A stretch of 64,000 nucleotides of DNA from Candidula unifasciata (GCA_905116865.2 CAJHNH020002077.1:48501-112500); one strand, 5' to 3'. Positions 1 to 11,835 are shown, numbered from the stretch's first letter. A program made the numbers and translations. Notes: a model not told the origin generated them from the sequence alone.

Positions 1-103
1 CTCTTACTTTATTTTCAAGAATCTGTTTAGCATGATTAAGTTTCTAGACAGTTTGACACACATTGAAAGATGTATAAACTGCAATAATGAGACACTTGCA
101 TTA

Positions 104-640
104 AAGGTTTGCTATATTGACAGTATCGATTATCCATTACAAGGTTTGCTATATTGACAGTATCGATTATCCATTAAAAGGTTTGCTATATTGACAGTAT
201 CGATTATCCATTAAAAGGTTTGCTATATTGACAGTATCGATTATCCATTTAAAGGTTTGCTATATTGACAGTATCGATTATCCATTAAAAGGTTCGCTAT
301 ATTGACAGTATCGATTATCCATTACAAGGTTTGCTATATTGACAGTATCGATTATCCATTACAAGGTTTGCTATATTGACAGTATACATGCATCCGTTAA
401 TAAGTTTGCTGTATTGACAGTACAAATACCTCCATTAACATGTTTATGCTGACCACATTACCCACTGAGTGCCGATTGGTCTGTAAAAATATGGGTGCTC
501 TTTCCATATGCCCGATGCGCCGAAAAGCGTGAAAAGGGATCTTTACTTTTTTTACTATATCAACATCTCAGTTAGCAAGTTTGCTATATTGACATATAAA
601 TGCTTCCATTAGCTTGTTTGCAATATTGACAGCATAGAAA
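104..640. repeat. 37-bp minisatellite
   Basis: About eight near-identical 37-bp units (core TTGCTATATTGACAGTATCG) run to about 400. Degenerate copies then continue to about 640 on both sides of a SINE fragment. No coding potential is seen. Confidence 0.9.
447..543 (+). mobile_element. 3' fragment of tRNA-derived SINE
   Basis: This ~97-bp stretch matches the last third of the complete SINE at 40667-40934. Shared blocks include CACATTACCCAC, GTAAAAATATGGG and CCATATG, followed by the AAAGCGTG/AAAGGCGTGGAAAG-like end. The tRNA-like head is missing, so it is a 5'-truncated copy. It interrupts the 37-bp minisatellite. The family is the same, but the copy is more diverged than a recent insertion would be. 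Confidence 0.7.
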
Positions 641-643
641 CTA

Positions 644-1300
644 GGAGAATGTAGAAAATGATGCCCTAGAGTTTTTCTTGCGAAGTGTTTGTGCAAAATG
701 TTTGACACTCACTGAAAGAATGACTCAAGATATACTGGACACATGCACATTGTTGCTGTCATCTGGGGCCACTTCTATGGCCTAATGCTAGTGGGAAACC
801 AAGGTGTGCTCACCTTTGTGTCTGTCAGCTTAGGTCATATGAAACCTCTGCATGCTCAGCTTGTGTGTTTTAACAGCATCTATAACATCCTCAGTTGCAT
901 CTCTCCATTTCTGAAGCTCTAACTCTGAGCCCACCCAGTTAGCTACCAATGGTTCTCCCATCAACTGGAACTTCTGTTCACAGCAAACGTTTATGAATAT
1001 TCACCTGTTGTTGTTTTTTGTTCAAGCATGCTATTTGAATGGGATTAGGGTGGGCAGCTGTTTGATTTTTTGTCAGAATTAGTTTCAATTTCCTCTGTAG
1101 AATATCAGCCTGTAAAATTTGGACAGGCGTTTCAAATTTAAACATAAAAAAATTTTTATATTTCTTTTTTTATTATTTGCTGAGCATCAAAAAATAAAAA
1201 GGGATTTGGGGAGGGGGGGGGGGGGGCGGAGCATTACTGTGTGAATTGACAGTGTTGACAAATCCATTATTTACTGGGTTGACATTATCAATGCTCCATA
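644..1300. other. non-repetitive AT-rich spacer
   Basis: Unique sequence with no credible exon or RNA gene. It contains A/T runs near 1145-1200 and a poly-G run at about 1210-1227. Confidence 0.6.
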
Positions 1301-1302
1301 AA

Positions 1303-1975
1303 CAAACAGGACAATATTGTATCATATGACATACAGGATATGTTGTATCAGATGACAGACAGGACGTTTTGTATCATATGTCAGGCAGGACATTTTATAT
1401 TGTGTGTCAGACAGGACATTATCATGTTTCAGAGAGGATGTTGTATCATGTGTCAGACAGGACATGATGTATCATGTGTCAGACAGGACATGTTGTATCA
1501 TGTGTCAGACAGGACACGTATTATGTGTCAGACAGGACATGTATCATGTGTCAGGCATGACATGTATCATGTGTCAGACAGGACATGTGTTAGACATGGC
1601 ATGTATTATGTATAAGTCATGGCATGTGTCATGTTTCAGAGAGGACATGTTGTATCATGTGTCAGACTGGACATGTTGTTGTGTGTGTGTGATTATTGTA
1701 TGTGATTGTTGTGTGTGTGGCTATTATGTTGTGTGTATGTGTATCATGTGTCAGAGAGGACATGTGTCAGAGAGGACATGTTGTGTGTCATGTGTCAGAC
1801 AGGACATGTATCATGTGTCAGATAGGACATGTATCGTGTGTCAGACAGGACATGTATCATACAGGACACGTATCATGTGTCAGACAGGACATGTATCATG
1901 TGTCAGACAGGACATGTATCAGACAGGACATATATCATGTGTCAGACAGGATATATATGATGTGTCAGCCTTAAA
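1303..1975. repeat. ~23-bp minisatellite
   Basis: Variable-length units are built on ATCATGTGTCAGACAGGACA. Near 1681-1742 the array is broken by a TG-rich block that matches the array at 9.84 kb. The open frames here come from the repeat. Confidence 0.9.
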
Positions 1976-2164
1976 CAGTTGTTCGGTATGTTGCAGTTGC
2001 AAGCTTCACCATGTAACAGACAGGGCATATTCCACTGAATGTCAGAAATAATGTTCTAAAGACATTCATAGAAATGTTTATTATATCTTGGTGGTAACAT
2101 ATTGTTAACATGTGTCAGTACCGGTACTGTTTCAGCTGTCATATGATGACAGTTATACCTGTTT

Positions 2165-2335
2165 ACTGTGGCTTAGACTTTGCAGAGATGCTTCATAATG
2201 CCTGGGTGCCAGGTTCGATCCCAGCGGTGGCACAATTTGCAGTGGCAAATTATTGAATGTAAAATTTGCCTTAAAAAACCATAAAAGCCAAAACAAATGC
2301 TGGTGTTGTTCTGCTACGTCCTGTAAAGGTTGCAC
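2165..2335 (+). mobile_element. tRNA-derived SINE-like element
   Basis: An A-box-like TGGCTTAGAC at 2169 is followed about 43 bp later by a canonical B box, GGTTCGATCC, at 2212. This is the spacing of an internal RNA polymerase III promoter. A unique A-rich body follows, up to the 29-bp array. The predicted T-stem pairs only partly, so this is a SINE head or decayed tRNA rather than a functional tRNA. No target-site duplication was identified. Confidence 0.5.
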
Positions 2336-2348
2336 AACTGACTAACTA

Positions 2349-2645
2349 TACTAGTGATCTGTGTTGACTGCATACTGTACTGTTGATTTATGTTGACTGG
2401 ATACTGTACTGTTGATTTATGTTGACTGGATACTGTACTGTTGATTTATGTTGACTGCATACTGTACTGTTGATTTATGTTGACTGGATACTGTTCTGTT
2501 GATTTATGTTGACTGCATACTGTACTGTTGATTTATGTTGACTGCATACTGTACTGTTGATTTATGTTGACTGGATACTGTACTGTTGATTTATGTTGAC
2601 TGCATACTGTACTGTTGATTTATGTTGACTGCATACTGTACTGGT
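2349..2645. repeat. 29-bp minisatellite
   Basis: About ten copies of a 29-bp unit with core CTGTACTGTTGATTTATG. The copies differ mainly at one position (TGGATAC or TGCATAC). Confidence 0.95.
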
Positions 2646-2649
2646 GACA

Positions 2650-3165
2650 GTTATTGATTGGAATATCCATGCTGTGCATTGCTTTCATAAGTGATCAAAC
2701 ATTTTGTTTTGTTTTAATTATTAATTACTGTTTATTTTAATTTTAATATTTTGTTAACATGTTTGCTAATACGTGTAATTATAGTTATCACATTTATAAT
2801 AGCATATTTTTTTTTTTAAAGTAATTTTACAAAATATGTCCATTCTTGGATAAGCAAATGTTAGAGCCTTTTTTAGTTGTTTGTTCAACAAAGATTTGAT
2901 GATGTGAAATCACAGTTTGGTTCTTGGTTCATTGATGGTTTGATAAGATCACATTTTGGTTCTTGATTCATTAGTGATAACTTTGGGGCAGATCACCGCA
3001 ATGATTTGTTGAGAGGAGATCTCCCAATTTTTTACTTGCCTTGGTTGCAGTTGATTTTATTAGATGATACTGCAAGTATTTTAGTTGGTTGGCTATAGAT
3101 AGTTTCTAGATTCAGAGTCTGGTTATAATTGTGCACGCTTTGTGTAAATACTTACTGGCAGTGGG
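2650..3165. other. AT-rich unique spacer
   Basis: No exon, RNA gene or repeat array is recognised. It contains short direct similarities (GATCACATTTTGGTTCTTG-like) and T/A runs. Confidence 0.5.
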
Positions 3166-3835
3166 TGATGTGTGTATATATCAGGTGAAATGTGACACTG
3201 ACAGTATGTGTGTGTACCAAGTTAGATGTGACACTGACAGTATGTGTGTGTGTATCAGGTTAGATGTGACACTGACAATGTGTGTGTACCAAGTTAGATG
3301 TGACACTGACAGTATTTGTGTGTGTATCAGGTTAGATGTGACACTGACAGTGTGTGCATGTGTCAGGTTAGATGTGACACTGATAGTGTGCATATCAGGT
3401 TAGATGTGACACTGATAGTGTGCATATCAGGTTAGATGTGACACTGATAGTGTGCATGTCAGGTTAGATGTGACACTGATAGTGTGTGTATATCAGGTTA
3501 GATGTGACACTGACAGTGTGTGTATATCAGGTTAGATGTGACACTGACAGTGTGTGTATATCAGGTTAGATGTGACACTGACAGTGTGTGTGTGTGTCAG
3601 GTTAGATGTGACACTGACAGTGTGTGCTTGTGTCAGGTTAGATGTGACACTGACAGTGTGTGTGTGTGTCAGGTTAGATGTGACACTGACAGTGTGCATG
3701 TGTCAGGCAGTGTAGATGTGACACTGACACTGTGTGTGTGTGTATCAGGTTAGATGTGACTCTGACAGTGTGTGTGTCAGGTGGGTGTGTGTCAGGTTAG
3801 ATTCTGACACTGACAGTGGGTGTGTGTCAGTGTTA
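3165..3835. repeat. ~36-bp TG-rich minisatellite
   Basis: Units contain CAGGTTAGATGTGACACTGA plus a variable (TG)n spacer, about 18 copies. The array passes directly into the G/C-rich array to its right. Confidence 0.9.
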
Positions 3836-3859
3836 GATGCCTGACACTCTGACACCTGT

Positions 3860-6800
3860 GTGTGGGTGTGTGTGTGTGCCTCTCCATTCTCCCACCTGGG
3901 TGGGTATGTGGGTGTGTGTGTATGTGCCTCTCCACTCTCCCACCTGGGTGGGTGGGTGTGTGTGTGTGCCTCTCCACTCTCCCACCTGGGTGGGTGGGTG
4001 GGTGTGTGTGTGTGCCTCTCCACTCTCCCACCTCAGGTAGATGGGTGTGTGTGTGCCTCTCCACTCTCCCACCTGGGTGGGTGGGTGCGCCTCTCCACTC
4101 TCCCACCTGGGTAGGGTGGGTGCGCCTCTCCACTCTCCCCCCTTGGTGGGGTTGGTGGGTGTGCCTCTCCACTCTCCCCCTGGGTGGGTGGGTGCACCTC
4201 TCCACTCTCCCCCGTGGGTGGGTGGGCCTCTCCACTCTCCCCCCTGGGTGGGTGGGTGGATGCCTGACACTCTCCCCCTGGGTGGGTGGGGCTGGGTGCG
4301 CCTCTCCACTCTCCCCCTTGGGTGGGTGGTTAGTGAGGGGGGGGGTGGGGCTGGCTGTGTCTGCCTCTCCACTCTCCCCCCTGGTGGGGGGGGGGGTGGG
4401 GCTGGTTGCCTGCCTGACACTCTCCCCCCTGGTGGGGGGGGTGGGGCTGGCTGCCTGCCTCCCCACTCTCCCCCCTGGGGGGGGGTGGGGCTGGCTGCCT
4501 GCCTGCCTCCCCACTCTCCCCCCTGTGGGTGGGTGGGGGGAGATGGGGGGCTGGCTGTGTGCCTCCCCACTTTCCCCCCTGACAGTGGGTGTGTGGGGGG
4601 GGGGGGTGGGGCTGGCTGCCTGCCTCCACACTCTCCCCCCTGGGTTTAGGTGTGGGGGGGGGGGGTGGGGCTGCTGCCTGCCTCCCCACTCTCCCCTGGG
4701 TGGGTGGGGGGGGGGTATGTGCTGGCTGCCTGCCTCCCCACTGTCCCCCTGGGTGGGTGGGGTGGGTGTGGGTGTGGCTGTCTGCCTCCCCACTCTGCCC
4801 CTGACAGTGTGTGGGTGGGGGTGGTGGTGGGGCTGGCTGCCTGCCTCCCCACTCTGCCCCCTGGGTGGGTGTGTGGGCTGGCTGCCTGCCTCCCCACTCT
4901 GCCCCCTATGTGTGTGGGGCTGGCTGCCTGCCTCCCCACTCTGCCCCCTGGGTGGTGGTGTGGCTGCCTGCCTCCCCACTCTCAGGCCCTGGGTAAGGGT
5001 GCTGGGGCTGGCTGCCTGCCTCCCCACTCTGCCCCCTGGGTGGGGGGGGGTGGTGGGGCTGGCTGCCTGCCTCCCCACTCTGCCCCCTGGGTGGGGACGG
5101 GGGTGATTGGGGCTGGCTGCCTGCCTCCCCATCTGCCCCCAATGTGGGTGGGGCTGGCTGCCTGCCTCCCCACTCTGCCCCCTGGGTGGGTGGGGCTGGC
5201 TGCCTGCCTCCCCACTCTTGTGTACCCCTGGCTGTGGGTTGTTTGTTTGGCTGCCTGCCTCCCCACTCTGCCCCCTGGTTTGGGTGGGTGGGGGGGGTGG
5301 TGGGGCTGCCTGCCTGCCTCCCCACTCTGCCTGTGTGGGTGGGGGGGGGGTTGTGGGGCTGTGCTGCCTGCCTCCCCACTCTGCCCCCTGGGTGGGGGGC
5401 TAGGGTGGGAGCTGGCTGCCTGCCTCCCCACTGTGCCCCCTGGGTGGGGGGTGGTGGGGCTGGCTGCCTGCCTCCCCACTCTGCCCCCTGGGTGGGGGGG
5501 TGGTGGGGCTGGCTGCCAGCCTGCCTCCCCACTCTGCCCCCTGGGTGGGTGGGGGGGGGGGTGGTGGGGCTGGCTGCCAGCCTGCCTCCCCACTCTACCC
5601 CCTTATGGGGGGTTGGTGGGGCTGGCTGCCTGCCTGCCTCCCCACTCTACCCCCTTGGTGGGGGGGGTGGTGGGGCTGTCTGGATGTGCCTGCCTCCCCA
5701 CTCTGCCCCCTGGGTGGGTGGGTGGGGGGGGTTTCATTGGGGCTGGCTGCCTGCCTGCCTCCCCACTCTGCCCCCTGGGTGGGTGGGAGGGGGGGGTGGT
5801 GGGGCTGGCTGCCTGCCTCCCCACTTTCCCCCCTGGGTGGGTGGGTGGGGGGGGGGTGGGGCTGGCTGCCTGCCTCCACACTCTCCCCCCTGGGTCAGGG
5901 GGGGGGTGGGGCTGGCTGCCTGCCTCCCCACTCTCCCCTGGGTGGGTGGGGGGGGGTGGGGCTTGCTGCCTGCCTCCCCACTCTCTCCTGGGTGGGTGGG
6001 GGGGGTGGGGCTGGCTGCCTGCCTCCCCACTCTGCCCCCTGGGTGGGTGGGGGGTCACCTGGCTGGCTGCCTGCCTCCCCACTCTGCCCCCTGGGTGGGT
6101 GGGGCTGGCTGCCTGCCTCCCCACTCTGCCCCCCTGGGTGGGTGGGGCTGGCTGCCTGCCTCCCCACTCTGCCCCCTGGGTGGGTGGGGCTGGCTGCCTG
6201 CCTCCCCACTCTGCCCCCTGGGTGGGTGGGTGGGGGCTGGCTGCCTGCCTCCCCACTCTGCCCCCTGGGTGGGGGGGGGGGTGGTGGGGCTGGCTGCCTG
6301 CCTGTCCCACTCTGCCCCCTGGGTGGGGAGGGGGTGGTGGGGCTGGCTGCCTGCCTCCCCACTCTGCCCCGTGGGTGGGGCTGGCTGCCTGCCTCCCCAC
6401 TCTGCCCCCTGGGTGGGTGGGGCTGGCTGCCTGCCTCCCCACTCTGCCCCCTGGGTGGGTGTGGCTGGGCTGCCTGCCTCCCCACTCTGCCCCTCGGTTG
6501 GGTGGGTGGGGGGGGTGGTGGGGCTGGCTGCCTGCCTCCCCACTCTGCCCCCTGGGTGGGGGGGGGGTTGTGGGGCTGGCTGCCTGCCTCCCCACTCTGC
6601 CCCCTGGGTGGGGGGGTGGTGGGGCTGGCTGCCTGCCTCCCCACTCTGCCCCCTGGGTGGGGGGGTGGTGGGGCTGGCTGCCTGCCTCCCCACTCTGCCC
6701 CCTGGGTGGGTGGGGGTGGTCTTCTGGCTGCCAGCCTGCCTGTCCCACTCTGCCCATGGGGTGGGTCGGGGGGGGGGTGGTGGGGCTTGGCTGCCTGCCT

Positions 6801-7425
6801 GCCTCCCCACTCTGCCACCTGGGTGGGTGGGTGGGGGGGGGGGTGGTGGGGCTGGCTGCCTGCCTGCCTCCCCACTCTGCCCCCTGGGTGGGGGGGGGGT
6901 GGTGGGGCTGGCTGCCTGCCTGCCTCCCCACTCTGCCCCCTGCTCACATGGGGGGGGGGTGGTGGGGCTGGCTGCCTGCCTGCCTCCCCACTCTGCCCCC
7001 TGGGTGGGGGGGGGTGGTGGGGCTGGCTGCCTGCCTGCCTTCCCACACATGCCCCCTGGGTGGGGGGGGGTGGTGGGGCTGGCTGCCTGCCTGCCTCCCC
7101 ACTCTGCCCCCTGGGTGGGGGGGGGTGGGGCTGGCTGCCTGCCTGCCTCCCCACTCTGCCCCCTGGCTGGGGGGGGGGGGTGGGGCTGGCTGCCTGCCTG
7201 CCTCCCCACTCTGCCCCCTGGGTGGGTGGGGCTGGCTGCCTGCCTGCCTCCCCACTCTCCCACCTGGCTGGCTGGCTGCCTGCCTCCCCACTCTCCCACC
7301 TGGCTGGCTGGCTGCCTGCCTCCCCACTCTCCCACCTGGCTGGCTGGCTGGCTGGCTGCCTCCCCACTCTCCCACCTGGCTGGCTGCCTGCCTCCCCACT
7401 CTCCCACCTGGCTGGCTGTCTGCTC
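3860..7425. repeat. large G/C-rich minisatellite (about 40-bp unit)
   Basis: About 3.6 kb of units, each with a G-rich block (GGGTGGGTGGGG type, often longer G runs) followed by CTGGCTGCCTGCCTCCCCAC and a C-rich block. The left part has CTCTCC variants and the middle CTCTGCC. The right end shortens to CTGGCTGGCTG units. The array lies just beyond the 3' end of the dienelactone hydrolase gene. Frames of up to 950 codons across it are artefacts of composition. Confidence 0.95.
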
Positions 7426-7547
7426 TATCACATGGGTGTCTTCTCTATCACATGGGTGTCTTCTCTATCATGCAAGCATCTACTGTTTTTGGTTCTCTTT
7501 TCATTTAGGGACCTTCTGTTGTGGGGATATCTTTTATGTTGCAGGAT

Positions 7548-7885
7548 TTGTTCTGTGTCATGTGGATGTGTGCTGTGTCATGTGGATGTGTGCTGTGTCA
7601 TGTGGATGTGTGCTGTGTCATGTGGATGTGTGCTGTGTCATGTGGATGTGTGCTTTTGTCATGTGGATTTGTGCTGTGTCATGTGGATGTGTGCTGTGTC
7701 ATGTGGATGTGTGCTGTGTCATGTGGATGTGTGCTGTGTCATGTGGATGTGTGCTGTGTCATGTGGATGTGTGCTGTGTCATGTGGATGTGTGCTGTGTC
7801 ATGTGGATGTGTGCTGTGTCATGTGGATGTGTGCTGTGTCATGTGGATGTGTGCTGTGTCATGTGGATGTGTGCTGTGTCATGTG
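7548..7885. repeat. 20-bp minisatellite
   Basis: Seventeen nearly perfect copies of a 20-bp unit (TGTGCTGTGTCATGTGGATG). It ends about 60 bp from the poly(A) region of gene 1. Confidence 0.95.
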
Positions 7886-7962
7886 GACTATTCAGTTGAC
7901 CATTAGTTCTCATGGATGTATATCTGTAACTGTCCTAGCATGCATTCAGTGTTATTGTATAT

Positions 7963-7968
7963 TTTATT
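7963..7968 (-). terminator. poly(A) signal of dienelactone hydrolase gene
   Basis: AATAAA on the minus strand, 81 nt past the stop codon. It predicts a 3'UTR of only about 100 nt, ending before the 20-bp array. Confidence 0.7.
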
Positions 7969-8048
7969 CTCCAAAGTGGATGGAAAGTAAAAGTACAAAA
8001 CAAGTGTTGCCAGGAAAGTGCAGCGCTGCTCTGGGAAACAGCCCTCAT

Positions 8049-8243
8049 CTAAGAGAGTGTCTTCTGAAAAAACTGCAACATTCTAGACAAAGCCAGATTG
8101 CAACAGTTCTCATTGTAGTTGGGTCCAGTCTTGTTGGTAAAAGCATGACCAGCTTCATAAACATAAAACTCCAGATGTTTGACGGAACCTTCCAGCTTTT
8201 TCTTCAGCGGCTTCCATTCATCAGGGGAAGCAAATCCTTTTGT
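8049..8243 (-). CDS. dienelactone hydrolase, last coding exon (residues 165-228)
   Basis: This exon encodes the C-terminal 64 residues and a TAG stop. The acceptor is CTCCCACAG|ACA on the minus strand, and the exon enters in phase 0. It carries the catalytic histidine of the Cys-Asp-His triad in the motif YEAGHAF (His197), followed by the family-typical NYNE and a final helix ending QFFQKTLS. Dienelactone hydrolases are alpha/beta-hydrolases that open cyclic enol-lactones. Animal homologues are cytosolic and hydrolyse assorted esters and lactones. The exon is an island of unique sequence between a downstream minisatellite and an intron made of TG-rich repeats. Nothing suggests decay. Confidence 0.88.
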   Translation of the reverse strand, partial: TKGFASPDEWKPLKKKLEGSVKHLEFYVYEAGHAFTNKTGPNYNENCCNLALSRMLQFFQKTLS

Positions 8244-8404
8244 CTGTGGGAGACAGAGACAACGGCAACGTTTAGACAACAATATTTCTGTGTGACCCAG
8301 ATTGTGTCAGTCAAAGGGTTTGGCACTAAGTCTGAACATTTCACTGCTTGTGGTGTGTGACAAGAGTTTATATGTCTAAAAATGAGTTGTGATGTGGGAT
8401 GTTA

Positions 8405-9830
8405 GGTTCTTGTATGTGTGGCTGTTGTGTGTCTGTGTGATAGTTAAAATGTTGTGTGTATGGTTATTGTGTGTCTATGTGATTGTTAAGTTGTTGTGTG
8501 TGGCTATTGTGTGTCTATGTGATAGTTAAGTTGTTGTGTGTGTGGCTATTATGTGTCTGTGTGATAGTTAAGTTGTTGTGTGTGTGGCTGTTGTGTGTCT
8601 GTGTGATAGTTAAGTAGTTGTGTGTGTGGCTGTTGTGTGTCTATGTGATAGTTAAGTTGTTGTGTGTGTGGCTATTGTGTGTCTCTGTGATAGTTAAGTT
8701 GTTGTGTGTGTGGCTATTGTGTGTCTATGTGATAGTTAAGTTGTTGTGTGTGTGGCTATTGTGTTTCTATGTGATAGTTAAGTTGTTGTGTGTGTCTAAG
8801 TGATAGTTAAGTTGTTGTGTGTGTCTAAGTGATAGTTAAGTAGTTGTGTGTGTGGCTATTGTGTTTCTATGTGATAGTTAAGTTGTTGTGTGTGTCTAAG
8901 TGATAGTTTAGTTGTGTGCGTGGCTGTTGTGTGTCTATATGATAGTTAAGTTGTGCGTGTGTGTCTATGTAATAGTTAAGTTGTTGTGTGTGTGGCTATT
9001 GTGTTTCTATGTGATAGTTAAGTTGTTGTGTGTGTCTAAGTGATAGTTAAGTAGTTGTGTGTGTGGCTATTGTGTGTCTAAGTGATAGTTAAGTAGTTGT
9101 GTGTGTGGCTATTGTGTGTCTGAGTGATAGTTAAGTAGTTGTGTGTGTGGCTATTGTGTGTCTAAGTGATAGTTCTGTTGTGTGTGTCTAAGTGATAGTT
9201 AAGTAGTTGTGTGTGTGGCTATTGTGTGTCTAAGTGATAGTTAAGTAGTTGTGTGTGTGGCTATTGTGTGTCTAAGTGATAGTTAAGTAGTTGTGTGTGT
9301 GGCTATTGTGTGTCTGAGTGATAGTTAAGTAGTTGTGTGTGTGGCTATTGTGTGTCTAAGTGATAGTTAAGTTGTTGTGTGTGTCTAAGTGATAGTTAAG
9401 TAGTTGTGTGTGTGGCTATTGTGTGTCTAAGTGATAGTTAAGTTGTTGTGTGTGTGGCTATTATGTGTCTAAGTGATAGTTAAGTTGTTGTGTGTGTCTA
9501 AGTGATAGTTAAGTAGTTGTGTGTGTGGCTATTGTGTGTCTAAGTGATAGTTAAGTAGTTGTGTGTGTGGCTATTGTGTGTCTAAGTGATAGTTAAGTAG
9601 TTGTGTGTGTGTGGCTCTAGTGTGTTTAAGTGATAGTTAAGTTGTTGTGTGTGTCTAAGTGATAGTTAAGTTGTTGTGTGTGTCTAAGTGATAGTTAAGT
9701 TGTTGTGTGTGTCTAAGTGATAGTTAAGTAGTTGTGTGTGTGGCTATTGTGTGTCTAAGTGATAGTTAAGTTGTTGTGTGTGTCTAAGTGATAGTTAAGT
9801 AGTTGTGTGTGTGGCTGTTGTGTGAGATTG
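8405..9830. repeat. 42-bp TG-rich minisatellite in gene 1 intron
   Basis: About 34 units with cores AGTGATAGTTAAGT and GTGTGTGGCTATTGTGTG. Shorter units that lack the GGCTATT half are interspersed, giving a two-type array. It lies in the last intron of the dienelactone hydrolase gene. Confidence 0.93.
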
Positions 9831-9837
9831 TCAGGTT

Positions 9838-10135
9838 GTTGTGTGTGTGATTATTGTATGTGGTTGTTGTGTGTGTGGCTATTATGTTGTGTGTATGTGC
9901 TTGTTGTGTTGTTGTGTGTGTGACTATTATGTTGTGTGTATGTGATTGTTGTGTGTGTGACTATTATGTTGTGTGTATGTGATTGTTGTGTGTATGTGAT
10001 TGTTGTGTGTGTGGCTATTATGTTGTGTGTATGTGTTTGTTGTATGGATGTGTGTGTGACTATTATGTTGTGTGTATGTGATTGTTGTGTGTGTGACTAT
10101 TATGTTGTGTGTATGTGATTGTTGTGAGTATTTTG
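9838..10135. repeat. ~37-bp TG-rich minisatellite
   Basis: Units contain GTGGCTATTATGTTGTGTG and TGTGATTGTTGTGTG. It is adjacent to, and probably derived from, the 42-bp array. A 59-nt stretch at its start recurs at 1683-1741. Confidence 0.85.
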
Positions 10136-10140
10136 TGTGT

Positions 10141-10655
10141 AGGGTTGATTTGCAGAGTGCTTGTTAGGTGGTTGTTGTATGAGAGAATGTATGGAGACAT
10201 GGACTCAAGTGCTGTGTGCGATCCCCCCCCCCCCCCCCCCCCCCCTCCTCACATGTAAGGTATGAAAAGATAAACTGATGATATAGTTGAGTGCTGCTGG
10301 TGGAGTTGTGTTTTGCCGTAGAGACGACGACGCTCAAGAACCCATGTCCCACAAGTGGGTTGTATTGACCATGTGATGCTAGTCTCATATTTGTTTAGAA
10401 CAAACTTGTTCCCAAAGGCTAAAAATGTGTGCTTACAGTCCCGTCTTAATTCCGCCTTTGCAGCACTGATCTTTCACGTTTGGCTCATATATCTAAAATA
10501 CACACTTTATTTCCACAAGGTTAAGAACCTGGCACCCAGATCTGTCTGCATTCAGCCGTTCTAATCTTCTTCTTTTCCATACATCATTTCGTTCATCAGA
10601 TACAGCAGTAGATAGCTTACATCGTGTAGAGAGAGATACCACATTGACTACTGAC
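10141..10655. other. unique intronic sequence with C-homopolymer
   Basis: Intron sequence left of coding exon 3. It holds a C run of about 25 bases at 10221-10245. The rest is unrecognised, although the block around 10315-10375 has a short hairpin-like AACCCATGTCCCACAAGTGGG. Confidence 0.5.
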
Positions 10656-10851
10656 CTCGTCTTTCTCAGCAAAGTGACACTGTAGAGGGATCTTGATGGT
10701 GGACACATCACATAGCTGATCTGACGGTATACCATAGAAGGGAGCAGCAGCATCGATCTCGGGCACCAAAGCTGCAGCAGCCATTGACAGAGCTCCGCCC
10801 ATACAGAATCCTGTTACGCCCACTTTTTTGCAGCCCTGACTTTTCAAATAT
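10656..10851 (-). CDS. dienelactone hydrolase, third coding exon (residues 99/100-164)
   Basis: The acceptor is TTTATCTTCTTTCAG|A and the donor GAG|GTCAGT. It enters in phase 2 (completing Lys99) and leaves in phase 0. It carries the nucleophile elbow VTGFCMGG with catalytic Cys115. Pfam DLH enzymes use Cys here rather than Ser. It also carries the loop HFAEKDE with the catalytic Asp163. The Ala-rich helix after the elbow and the PFYG strand are family-typical. It starts with YLKSQG, which continues the preceding exon's AIEDIRASAK exactly as in bacterial-type dienelactone hydrolases. It is flanked by introns of 2.4 and 6.4 kb. Confidence 0.92.
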
Positions 10852-11293
10852 CTGAAAGAAGATAAACTGTCTGCTGCCAACCATGTTATGATAGTCACAC
10901 TGTATGAATATATATATAAAACGCACACACAGATAAACACCTTACAAGCAGTTAAGGAAGAGGTCAAAGATTATTATTTTCTAAACTACTTCATTCAACT
11001 ATCACTTTTTTCGCTGTTTGATTTTTCATGGCTACATCCCAATAAGACGCGATTCAAACTTGCACGTGGAAATCCAGATTTTGCTTGTTATATGTTTACT
11101 TAGTTGTCTAGAGCAGATCATTATTTCAGTGAAGGTAGGCCAAGAACACCAATTATGTTTGTACAGACTGGCTCTCTAGAGATGGTCGTACGTCATTGGA
11201 GTGTATGAGGAGCTGTCCCTGCCACCAGAATGCCAAAACGTGCTATTATACAGACATGTTGCTAGACTTAGCAGAGTGAAGAGGATTTTGTCC

Positions 11294-11535
11294 CATTGGG
11301 CTTCCAAGCGGTGTCAGGAAACAGATCAGTTCTTGGCAAAGGAATGGTCGACCGCGACACCAAACAAACTTGCGGTGTCAGGAAACAGATTAGGATTCTG
11401 TGTAGCCAAAGGAGTGGTCGACCGCGACACCAAACAAACATGCGGTGTCAGGAAACATCAGTAATCTGTGTTGCCAAAGAAGTGGTCGACCTAACACCAC
11501 CAAAACAGGCGGTTTTAGGAAACAGGTCAGTAGAG
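11294..11535. repeat. ~65-bp imperfect repeat, four copies
   Basis: Four diverged units with cores GGTGTCAGGAAACA and TGGTCGACCGCGACACCAAA. Intronic; no gene is seen. Confidence 0.8.
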
Positions 11536-11704
11536 GTGATTTTTTAAAATTCAGTGTGCTTTCTGCATGGAAACATAATGTGAAATTGCAGACTGACCTA
11601 CAGGCGTCACTGACAGTTGCTATTACCACATACCTGGAGTACATCACTGGCCCGAGAATTCTATGATGTTAGGTAAGGCATAGGGTGACCTTGATATCTG
11701 GATC

Positions 11705-11835
11705 TGAAAACGGGACATCCCACTGATTTATCTAGCTGAAAAGGTTACGTTCCACTGATATTTTCAGCTGAAAACGGGACATTTCACTGATATTTTCAGC
11801 TGAAAACGGGACATTTCACTTATATTTAATTATCC
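11705..11835. repeat. ~32-bp short repeat
   Basis: Three to four copies built on AGCTGAAAACGGGACATTTC and CACTGATATTTTC. Confidence 0.8.

Noticed and set aside
4650..7906. Open frames of 700-950 codons through the G/C-rich array
   Set aside because: They exist in several frames and on both strands because the units lack stops. Low-complexity Pro/Cys/Leu content, no splice logic and no domain.
7521..8360. Cys/Val-rich frame of 279 codons on the plus strand
   Set aside because: Its first half is the 20-bp array, and its second half is antisense to the last dienelactone hydrolase exon.
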